64,000 bases of DNA, from assembly GCA_022822725.1 (NCBI GenBank), contig JAJEAN010000002.1, forward strand, positions 1 to 64,000. The letters are read 5' to 3'. The notes under the pieces are model-generated. The model made no database searches, was not told the origin of the DNA, and was given only the letters and a program-made list of their open reading frames with translations. The stretch comes from Candidatus Latescibacterota bacterium. Its GTDB lineage: Bacteria > JAAXHH01. The translations under genes and the position numbers were made by a program. Positions 1 to 6,928 of the stretch are shown here, one piece after another (positions within the stretch are counted from its first letter, which is position 1; each line of letters begins with the position of its first letter).

Positions 1-269
1 CCAGGACGATAAGCGAAATGAAGCAGCAAGTCGCTGCCAGAGCCGGCGAGGACGAGGACTTCCGCGCCAGGTTGCTCGCGGATCCCAGATCCGTGATCGA
101 GGCCGAATTGGGCGTGTCCATTCCCGATCAGTTCGCGATTCACGTGCACGAGGACGGCGCCACCGCAGCCCACCTGGTTCTGCCGGTGTCAGACCGGCTT
201 ACCGAGGAGGAACTGGCCGAGGTTGCCGGAGGCGTTGACGTCAACTGGGATACCGTGAACATATCGTGA
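1..269 (+). CDS. NHLP-type RiPP precursor peptide 1 (5' truncated by window edge)
   Basis: Precursor with a nitrile-hydratase-alpha-like leader: EDEDFRARLLADP, then VIEAELGVSIPDQFAIHVHE, then a Gly-Gly export/cleavage motif (VAGG) and an 11-residue core, VDVNWDTVNIS. The internal ATG at 18 is not the true start. The codons before it (from base 3) read RTIS and match RTMS/KTLS near the N-termini of precursors 2 and 3, so the gene begins a few codons upstream of the window. It is the first of three tandem paralogues; the leader is strongly conserved and the core differs. The Gly-Gly is the expected cleavage site for the C39 peptidase encoded at 6928. The core has one Trp. Confidence 0.88.
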   Translation, partial: RTISEMKQQVAARAGEDEDFRARLLADPRSVIEAELGVSIPDQFAIHVHEDGATAAHLVLPVSDRLTEEELAEVAGGVDVNWDTVNIS

Positions 270-364
270 CTGGCATGCCGTGTCGGAGCAACCAGCATTG
301 AATCCGGTGGCAACCGCCAGTCGCGCCGGACGAAGACCACCACCAAAAACCGCAGGACCTATCT

Positions 365-371
365 AAGGAGG
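365..371 (+). promoter_or_regulatory. Strong ribosome binding site of precursor 2
   Basis: AAGGAGG lies 10 bases before the ATG at 382 and fixes that start. Confidence 0.75.
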
Positions 372-381
372 AGCTTGGATC

Positions 382-642
382 ATGGCAACGAGGACCATGA
401 GCGAAATGAAAACGCATATCATCGCCAAAGCCGGCGCGGACGAGGACTTCCGGGCCCGGCTGATCGCTGATCCCAAATCCGTGATCGAGGCCGAGTTGGA
501 CGTGTCCATCCCCGAGCAATTTGCGATTCACGTGCACGAGGACAACGCGACTGGCGCGCATCTGACCCTGCCTGTGTCTGAAAGGCTTACGGAGGCGGAA
601 CTGGCCGAAGTTGCAGGCGGTGGTCAGTACCTCTGGGAGTAG
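382..642 (+). CDS. NHLP-type RiPP precursor peptide 2, very short core
   Basis: An 86-residue precursor with the same leader as its neighbours: SEMKTHIIAKAGADEDF at the N-terminus, IPEQFAIHVHEDN in the middle and LAEVAGG before the core. The core is only GQYLWE, then TAG at 640-642. In the same frame the next codons are ATG AAG ATA TCG TGA (MKIS, stop), which align codon by codon with the last four residues and stop of precursor 1 (VNIS, stop). The short core therefore looks like a nonsense-truncated version of an 11-residue core. Export and leader removal are expected through the ABC transporters at 6928 and 9128. The N-terminal extension relative to the 18-base internal start of precursor 1 shows how that leader begins. 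Confidence 0.92.
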   Translation: MATRTMSEMKTHIIAKAGADEDFRARLIADPKSVIEAELDVSIPEQFAIHVHEDNATGAHLTLPVSERLTEAELAEVAGGGQYLWE

Positions 643-751
643 ATGAAGATATCGTGATTCCGATGACCCGTCGGAGCAGCAAGTAGTGAAGCTGGTAGAG
701 CCTGTCAATCGTAACCCACGAAGGCCACCGTGAACAACGCAGGTCTCACTC

Positions 752-757
752 AGGAGG
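752..757 (+). promoter_or_regulatory. Ribosome binding site of precursor 3
   Basis: AGGAGG is followed by TACTATAATC and the ATG at 768, a 10-base spacing. Confidence 0.7.
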
Positions 758-767
758 TACTATAATC

Positions 768-1049
768 ATGGCAACCAAGACCTTAAGCGAAATGAAGACG
801 CAAATCGTCACCAAAGCCGGTGCGGACGAGGATTTCCGGGCCCGGCTGATCGCAGATCCCAAGTCCGTGATCGAGGCCGAGTTGAACGTGTCTATTCCCG
901 ATCAGTTCGCGATTCACGTGCACGAGGATGGCGCGACCGGCGCGCACCTGACCCTGCCGCCGTCTGAGCGCCTCACCGAGTCGGACCTGGCACAGGTTGC
1001 CGGAGGCGGCTGGCGAGATGAACTGGAAGACGCGTACAACAGCCAGTAG
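768..1049 (+). CDS. NHLP-type RiPP precursor peptide 3
   Basis: A 93-residue precursor with the conserved NHLP leader (KAGADEDFRARLIADPKS, VSIPDQFAIHVHEDG, LAQVAGG) and a 13-residue core, GWRDELEDAYNSQ. The leader is nearly identical to precursor 2, while the core shares nothing with the other two except a single Trp; it also has one Tyr. This leader-constant, core-variable pattern is typical of RiPP precursor families. It is the last of the tandem copies; the next gene is on the opposite strand and converges at 1138. Confidence 0.92.
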   Translation: MATKTLSEMKTQIVTKAGADEDFRARLIADPKSVIEAELNVSIPDQFAIHVHEDGATGAHLTLPPSERLTESDLAQVAGGGWRDELEDAYNSQ

Positions 1050-1137
1050 TCACCGATCCCGTAGTGGTTTCAGGTAGGCCAAACCAGCGTTTCTGCCTGC
1101 CGGGGACCTGAGAGGCATCATGGCCTGCTCAGCCGGT

Positions 1138-3096
1138 TCAGGGATGCAGGAAGGGCAGGTCATACTCCGGTGGGTTCAGCATAACCTCGAAGTTTTTCTG
1201 GCTGGCCGCATCCATCTGCATCAAAGTATAGACCAACGCCTGTCTGCCCTGTCCCAGCAGCGAAGCCAGGCGGTGGATCTCATTTTGCATGGCTTCGTCG
1301 AATTTACCCGTGGCGGGCGCCGGCACGCGCCGCGCGAGCCGGCGCCGCGTTCCTGCCGCACACTCCGCCATGGCGTCCCATTCCGGGTCGGCGGCCCCCT
1401 CAACCGCCATCCCCGTGACCCGGCGATAGGTCTGTACATAGCGTTCCAGAAATGACCGAAACGGTTCTTTGTACCGCATGTCGTTGATGAAGTGCCGGTA
1501 GGTCTGCCGCTGCCACTGCGAGCGTCTGGAAGGCCCTTCGGCAATACCGGTGAGGAAGAATGCCATAGGCAGGATGAAGCCGCCATACTCCCGGTTGATC
1601 CGCCGGTACAGATCGCCCATTCCCTCGACTGCATATTCCCCCTTTATTCGGTACTTGAACGCGTCATTGGGAAAAGCGTAGTAGAAGATCATGTCGCTGA
1701 GCGATTGGATATGCTCCGGGCGGTGGTCTATGCCCATCAGCCTCGCCAACTCGTCGTTGTAGAAACCGTAGTACACCACGTGGTCCCGCGTGCCGGGAGG
1801 TGAGTTCCCGTAGTAGAAGGCATTGTAGGCGGCGATGCGCGCTTTCAGGTTTCCGTGTATGCGTTGTTTAAAGTCGGGTTGGACAATCATTTTGTGAATA
1901 AACAACGCCTGCATCTCCGATATGTTCGGTGACCCTCCAATCATGGGGCGGGTGTAGCCGAGGAAGTAGACGTTGTTCAATTGCGGATTCAAGACGCCCA
2001 TGAAGCTGTCTCGGTACGCGTAGCGAAAGGGGTTCTTGCCGCCCAATGTAATCTCGGGGAGGCGCGGATGCTCGTCGCCGCCCGGTATGTATTCATCGAA
2101 ACGCCTTCGGAAGCCACGCCAGTTCACGGTTTTCTGCTCCAGGTCGATGGGGGTGCTTTTGGGTACGACGATTACCTGGCCCGTCCATAGCCACATGGCA
2201 ATGTCGTTCAACAGGTAGCCCCTGGCGATGGCGTCTTCCAGGTTCCCACCGAATTCTTTGCTGTACAGGTCGATGGGCCAATACTTGGTGATTACCGTGC
2301 CATTGGCGGGACCCGCAACGCCCGCACCGCCCGTACCGCCCGCAGCCTGTGGTCCGTTCCCACGCACAGTATCGGGGTACTGGTCTGCCAGCAGAAACGG
2401 CGGATCTCCTTCGCCGCCCGGTGGGCCGAAGGATACCGAGGCGAAATCGCGGTGAGAGAAATAGCGGAAGTTGTGAAACTCCAGCCGGGACAGGGCGACG
2501 ATCTTTCTTTGCTCGGGCGGCCCTATGGCAAGGACCTTGTCGATGGGCGTGAAGCCGTTGGTCCGCACGATGATTTTATTGTTGTTGGGCGCCAGCTTCG
2601 AGATCATGAGATTTGTCGAGTCGCCCATGGTGTCGAACACGAAAGTCCGGTTGGATACCCCGTAGTCGATCTCCTCGAGGTCGGCGCTGATGGGACGCTG
2701 AAAGCCGGTGGCCAGTACGACGTGCGTGGCCTTCAGGGTGTTTCCCGATGCAGTGGAGACCAGGCTGTGATCCGCGAAGTTGTCCACTCGGATCACCCTG
2801 TCCCGCACAACCTTGCGGCCATACTCCCGCTGCAGCCGCTGACGCATGGCATAAAACTCGTCGGCGGTGGGATGGTAGTCACGCTTGTATTGGGACACCA
2901 GGTCGAAGGAAAAGAAGCTGGTCTGATAGTCGGACACGAGGTCGAAATCCAGGCGTCCGGCAGCGCTCAACGCATCCCAGACGGTGTCTCCTTCCCCGGA
3001 GATACAGGTGAACTCGACACCGGTGCGCTCCAGCTCGCGGATCAAGGGAATCGCGCTCCATCCGAAACCGACGATGATGACATCGAATTTCTGCAT
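1138..3096 (-). CDS. FMO-like FAD/NAD(P)-dependent oxidoreductase, candidate RiPP-modifying enzyme
   Basis: A 652-residue flavoprotein. The N-terminus has a Rossmann dinucleotide motif (FDVIIVGFGWSA, Gly10/Gly12), and HVVLATGFQRP near residues 125-134 is the ATG-type motif of flavin monooxygenases and lysine/ornithine N-hydroxylases. A Pro-Gly-rich insertion (about residues 225-265, including GGTGGAGVAG) separates the nucleotide-binding parts. The last roughly 200 residues form an extra C-terminal region I cannot assign. It is the last gene of a minus-strand unit (5711 to 1138) facing the precursor genes. A role in oxidising the Trp/Tyr-containing cores is inference from position; a free-standing monooxygenase of a small molecule is the alternative. 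Confidence 0.75.
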   Translation of the reverse strand: MQKFDVIIVGFGWSAIPLIRELERTGVEFTCISGEGDTVWDALSAAGRLDFDLVSDYQTSFFSFDLVSQYKRDYHPTADEFYAMRQRLQREYGRKVVRDRVIRVDNFADHSLVSTASGNTLKATHVVLATGFQRPISADLEEIDYGVSNRTFVFDTMGDSTNLMISKLAPNNNKIIVRTNGFTPIDKVLAIGPPEQRKIVALSRLEFHNFRYFSHRDFASVSFGPPGGEGDPPFLLADQYPDTVRGNGPQAAGGTGGAGVAGPANGTVITKYWPIDLYSKEFGGNLEDAIARGYLLNDIAMWLWTGQVIVVPKSTPIDLEQKTVNWRGFRRRFDEYIPGGDEHPRLPEITLGGKNPFRYAYRDSFMGVLNPQLNNVYFLGYTRPMIGGSPNISEMQALFIHKMIVQPDFKQRIHGNLKARIAAYNAFYYGNSPPGTRDHVVYYGFYNDELARLMGIDHRPEHIQSLSDMIFYYAFPNDAFKYRIKGEYAVEGMGDLYRRINREYGGFILPMAFFLTGIAEGPSRRSQWQRQTYRHFINDMRYKEPFRSFLERYVQTYRRVTGMAVEGAADPEWDAMAECAAGTRRRLARRVPAPATGKFDEAMQNEIHRLASLLGQGRQALVYTLMQMDAASQKNFEVMLNPPEYDLPFLHP

Positions 3097-3170
3097 CGCA
3101 TCGCTCCAATTGGAAGACCGTGGACTCGGCGTAACGGGTTGTCAGACCCGGAATGCTGCTTCCGCCCTTT

Positions 3171-4544
3171 TCACCGGGGTTGCAACGGTATGCCGCCGGG
3201 GTTGAGGACGTAGTTGGGATCGAACGCCCGTTTCCACGCCACCATACGGGGCCACAGCTCCCCGTAGTGGGCTTGCCAACGTTCTTGATCGAAATCGACC
3301 CAGCCGGCCAGATAGCGCTTCCCACCGAATGCGACCAGGCGGTCGCTTGCCTCCGCCAGCGCCGGCAGCACGCCCTCCAGCTCCGGCTGTGGAAGCTCGA
3401 TCAGGATACCGAACCCCATCAACAACTCGCCGTCCGGGCGCATCAACAGGGGCGATCGGAAGAGATGGTTGCGAAAGGGACCGAGCATCACGCGCGAGGC
3501 GCGCGCTACCGAGCCGGGGAGATCGGTAAACGTCTCTTCCATGAACGGGGCAAAAGCGTCCCACGGCAGTATGCCCTCCATATTGGGATGGGCCTGCCCC
3601 CAGTCCTCGAACCAGTCCGAGGCGGATCGGCCTTCCATGCGGGTGACGTACTGCAATGTGGGGCGATCGTCGGTCCCCCGCAGATGGGCATAGTGCAGAC
3701 TTTCCAGGACCTCGTCCCGATTCGGGGGAACCGCGTCCCATTCTTTGGTCAGGTTCAACGTATATAGCCGCCGGGCGAACAGGTTACCGGTCGCCACATC
3801 CCACATGCTGCGGGCGAAGGGCAGACACCAGGCGTCTATGTACTGGAATCGCTCCCACCCGACAATCGACTCCGTGTCCTGCATGAAAGCAGCTACATCG
3901 TCGTAGACAAGCGAGAAAGTGCGCACGTTTGGGAGCACCTTGCGCAACCGGAGCCGGGCTTCCGTAATCACGCCGAACTGTCCCTGTCCACAACGTACGC
4001 AGTCGAAGAGCGTCGCATTGCTTTCGTGGGAGCAGCGCATAAGGCGGCCGTCGCCCGTAACGACCTCCAGCTCGGTTGCGCTGTCGGCCTGCGTGCCGAA
4101 CAGGTGCGTCGATTCGCTGAGGCCGGCCGTGGAGAGCGTCCCACCCACTGTTACGCCCAGGTGCGTCGTGAGCGCCATCGGCAGGTAGCCCTCGGCGAAT
4201 ACCCGGTGGACGAGGTCGCGCCACCGAACGCCCCCCTGGACGCGGACCTGCCCGCCGTCTACCGCATCGATCCGGTCCAGCCCCTTCATGTCGATCAGGA
4301 CGCCGTCTTCGCTCAGTGACTGGCCGCTTTGCGAATGGCGTGCCCCCTGGAAGGTGACGGGGCAAGCCTCCCGGTTGGCCGCGGCGATGGTTTCCGCTAC
4401 TTCCCGGGGCGAGGAGGGACGGGCGATGGCCCTGGGCCGTTTTCGTACAACACGGCCGAAGTCAAAGCTGGCCGCATCCAGCGCCTCGTCGCCGGTTTCC
4501 ATACCGGTCAGATCCATGCGGCGCACATCAGCGTCGCGGCGCAT
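3171..4544 (-). CDS. FAD-binding (PCMH-type) oxidase, cytokinin-dehydrogenase-like
   Basis: A 457-residue FAD-linked oxidoreductase. The N-terminal FAD_binding_4 region has RPSSPREVAETIAAANR and then FQGARHSQSGQSL. His70 in that stretch occupies the place of the covalently flavinylated His in cytokinin dehydrogenase (GHS...GQ). The C-terminus, HYGELWPRMVAWKRAFDP then LNPG, also matches the cytokinin-dehydrogenase ending. Such enzymes remove hydride to form C=C or C=N bonds. The ATG at 4544 follows AGGGAC. It sits between the unknown gene (stop 4650) and the FMO-like gene (start 3096) on the same strand, so they are probably one operon. Dehydrogenation of a RiPP residue is a reasonable hypothesis but unproven. 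Confidence 0.78.
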   Translation of the reverse strand: MRRDADVRRMDLTGMETGDEALDAASFDFGRVVRKRPRAIARPSSPREVAETIAAANREACPVTFQGARHSQSGQSLSEDGVLIDMKGLDRIDAVDGGQVRVQGGVRWRDLVHRVFAEGYLPMALTTHLGVTVGGTLSTAGLSESTHLFGTQADSATELEVVTGDGRLMRCSHESNATLFDCVRCGQGQFGVITEARLRLRKVLPNVRTFSLVYDDVAAFMQDTESIVGWERFQYIDAWCLPFARSMWDVATGNLFARRLYTLNLTKEWDAVPPNRDEVLESLHYAHLRGTDDRPTLQYVTRMEGRSASDWFEDWGQAHPNMEGILPWDAFAPFMEETFTDLPGSVARASRVMLGPFRNHLFRSPLLMRPDGELLMGFGILIELPQPELEGVLPALAEASDRLVAFGGKRYLAGWVDFDQERWQAHYGELWPRMVAWKRAFDPNYVLNPGGIPLQPR

Positions 4545-4550
4545 ATCAGC

Positions 4551-4620
4551 GTCCCTTCAGACGGCCTGTGTGAATCGACTGTCCCTTCCGAGGGCCTGCG
4601 TGAAACATCCGTCCCTGAAC
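4551..4620. repeat. 30-bp direct repeat in the intergenic gap
   Basis: Two diverged 30-base copies (4551-4580 and 4581-4610) start with GTCCCTTC and share GGCCTG and GTGAA at the same offsets. A third copy begins GTCCCTGAAC at 4611. They lie between the stop of the unknown gene (4650) and the start of the flavoprotein gene (4544). Confidence 0.6.
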
Positions 4621-4649
4621 ACGAACGAAGTTTGGTGCAAGGGCAACTG

Positions 4650-5711
4650 TCATGAGGTCCGCATTACGTCCATGGCGGCGTACCCCTTGACGTGGACGAC
4701 GCCCCGGTCTATGACCAGCTTGACATGATTGACGGTCTGACGAACCTTATACACGCCGTCCCTGCCGAAGAACATCTCCAATCCAGGCCATTCAGCCAGT
4801 CCGTCAACCCTGGCCGCCAGGCACCACCCCTTTTCGACCAGCCGGTCGAAAAGGACCTTCCATCCGGCAGGATCCGTCTGGTGCCACTCGATTGGACGGA
4901 ACAGCTCCAGACCAAGACGCGGAGACACGCCCTGGCCGGTTACGTCGATGCTCAGACCCGTCTGGGGTTTGACCAACCCGGCCAGATCCTGCAAGGCGGC
5001 GACAACCCTGGGTATATCTCCGTTCCACCTGAGCCGCTTCAACACTTCGGCGACCTGTTGGCGGTGAACCCCCTGGATGATCAACCGGATCGCATGGGTG
5101 GTCCTGCCCGGCATGACACCGGCCTGTATGACCATGCCGGATCCCGCCATGGCAGCCCACACCTCGTCCACCGGGCGCATGTCCACGACGCCCGTCCCCC
5201 AGCAGGCCGCGGACTCCAGCGCGGCAACCAGCCCGGCGGGATCGTCGTGGATGGCCTCGTGATTACGTGGGTCGTCCCGATCCGATGGATTCCGGGACAC
5301 GATGAAGATGCCCGGTGGACCGTGCCTCCCCGGGGTTGCCCGGGCCAGATCATATTCCAGGATAATCGACGCGCCCGTGCGGTTGAGCAATGAACGCGGG
5401 TCCTTTTCCTGTTTCGTGAGAAAAGTCCCCAGGCCCGGTCCCGCCAGATCAGGAGCGGACGCTTCGGTAAGTTCCTGGTAGAAGGCGGCGGTCCTGGAGC
5501 CGGGCGGCACCACCGCGGCGAAGTCGGCCATGGGGCTGGCGTCGCACAGATCGAACTCGAAGCCGAAGCGGGCATCGGCCATGCAGACAGGCAGTCGCGC
5601 TGTCAGCGCTTCCAACCGCTTCCAACCGGCGTCACCAATCAGCGCGTGCGGAAACAGACCGCGCAGTTCCTCCAGCAGGCTATACAGCGAACGATATTCC
5701 GCGTCGATCAA
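4650..5711 (-). CDS. Uncharacterised protein, first gene of the RiPP maturation unit
   Basis: A 353-residue soluble protein with no signal peptide or membrane segment and no family I can name. Visible blocks are an acidic segment FGFEFDLCDASPMADF, then SIILEYDLAR, GLSIDVTGQGVSPRLGLELF near the middle-to-end, and a C-terminal pattern W-x-V-L-x-D-R-L-V-E-K-G followed by VNHVKLVIDRG. The last pattern recalls uncharacterised proteins near other RiPP loci, but that is memory, not a search. The start is TTG at 5711, with GGAGGAGAG just upstream. It is transcribed away from the export genes and leads the two flavoenzyme genes, so a maturation or leader-recognition role is inferred. Confidence 0.6.
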   Translation of the reverse strand: MIDAEYRSLYSLLEELRGLFPHALIGDAGWKRLEALTARLPVCMADARFGFEFDLCDASPMADFAAVVPPGSRTAAFYQELTEASAPDLAGPGLGTFLTKQEKDPRSLLNRTGASIILEYDLARATPGRHGPPGIFIVSRNPSDRDDPRNHEAIHDDPAGLVAALESAACWGTGVVDMRPVDEVWAAMAGSGMVIQAGVMPGRTTHAIRLIIQGVHRQQVAEVLKRLRWNGDIPRVVAALQDLAGLVKPQTGLSIDVTGQGVSPRLGLELFRPIEWHQTDPAGWKVLFDRLVEKGWCLAARVDGLAEWPGLEMFFGRDGVYKVRQTVNHVKLVIDRGVVHVKGYAAMDVMRTS

Positions 5712-6034
5712 ACTCTCCTCCGGTCCGGTCTGTGTCCTGCCGGTTCAGTCATTTCGTGTAATGTAGATCGTTTTGAACATAAATTAAATGCCTTTATTTC
5801 ACATTTAAAGACCTTTCATCTGATGATATATGTCTTTAATATGAAACACCGGCATTATCGGATGATTTTACTATGACTATCGTACAGCGAAGTTGATCAC
5901 GGTGTAGTTCCATGTATCGGCGGAATGACAGACACCTGATTCGATACGGTTACCTCATATCTTGCTGCATCTTGTCTGGAGCACCATGACTCGTCCTTTT
6001 TCCTGTCGGGCGCGAGGCCGAATGGAGGTGTTAC
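5712..6034. promoter_or_regulatory. AT-rich divergent promoter region of the RiPP cluster
   Basis: This 323-base gap separates the maturation unit (minus) from the export genes (plus). Bases 5760-5880 are clearly richer in A/T than the coding DNA around them. They contain a perfect inverted repeat, TTAAAGAC at 5805-5812 and GTCTTTAA at 5832-5839, 19 bases apart, which could be an operator. I see no convincing consensus -35/-10 pair, and no gene inside. Confidence 0.5.
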
Positions 6035-6928
6035 GTGCTGTTTAACCGGATATTTCGCGAACGGGCACTGGCGCAGCGCGCGCGGCAAGAGCCGTTGGAC
6101 GACCGGTTGCAGATCACCGCGCCTCACGAGTGGTTGATCGTGGCCGGGCTGGGCGTGATGCTCTTTGCGCTGATCGTCTACGGCGTGCTGGGGCGGGTGG
6201 AGCGCACTGTCTCCTTTGACGCCGCGCTGTTTCCTCCCGGTGAACGCCACAACCTCGTCGCACCGGTGTCCGGTACGGTGACGGACGTTCTTGTGGGCGT
6301 GACCGACACAGTAGCCTCGGGCCAGCCCGTCGCCTACGTTCAGACGCGGGGAGGACATCATCGGGAATCCGTAGTCCTCGAAATCTTCAATGCCCTGGAG
6401 AAGAGCGGAAAGCTGGAGGACAGGGACCGGCAGGCGTTGCTGACCGCCCTGCTTGACGTCGGTCCGGACACGGAATCCGTGTCCCGTTCGGAGATCGTAA
6501 GTCCGCACGGCGGACAGGTCGTGGCGCTGGACCTTGCACCCGGACAGGTGGTGTCCTCCGGCGCCTCGGTGGGGCTGGTACGCACGACCGAAGCCGGCCG
6601 GCCGGAGGTCGTGGCCTTTGTTTCTCCCGATGACGCCGCGCGCATAAGGGCCGGCATGGAGGCACGCATCCGCGTTGGAACTTCCGGCGACGGAGAAGAG
6701 CGGTTCTTTTCGGGACGGGTGGCGGACGTATCCGAGCGAGAGGAATCGCCGCCCGGATGGCTGTCGGACCGGGGGCTGGCCATACCCCGGCGATCTTACC
6801 GGTTGCGCGTGGTCCTGGTAAATGACGAAGCTGATTTTCCAATGCACGAAGTCATGGGCGTGTCCTTACAAATCGTGCTTGGACACGCGTCCCTCGCGTC
6901 ACTGCTGGTGACAGGGGGTGGAGGCTGA
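6035..6928 (+). CDS. NHLM-type secretion adaptor (HlyD-like membrane fusion protein)
   Basis: A 297-residue periplasmic adaptor. A short cytoplasmic N-terminus is followed by one membrane helix at about residues 33-53 (WLIVAGLGVMLFALIVYGVL). Biotinyl/lipoyl-like hammerhead segments follow (LVAPVSGTVTDVLVGVTDTV and SPHGGQVVALDLAPGQVV). This matches the HlyD-like protein found with NHLP leader peptides, which links the ABC exporters to the outside. The start is GTG at 6035 with GGAGGT at 6024-6029. It overlaps the next gene by one base (TGATG), so the two are translationally coupled. Confidence 0.85.
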   Translation: MLFNRIFRERALAQRARQEPLDDRLQITAPHEWLIVAGLGVMLFALIVYGVLGRVERTVSFDAALFPPGERHNLVAPVSGTVTDVLVGVTDTVASGQPVAYVQTRGGHHRESVVLEIFNALEKSGKLEDRDRQALLTALLDVGPDTESVSRSEIVSPHGGQVVALDLAPGQVVSSGASVGLVRTTEAGRPEVVAFVSPDDAARIRAGMEARIRVGTSGDGEERFFSGRVADVSEREESPPGWLSDRGLAIPRRSYRLRVVLVNDEADFPMHEVMGVSLQIVLGHASLASLLVTGGGG

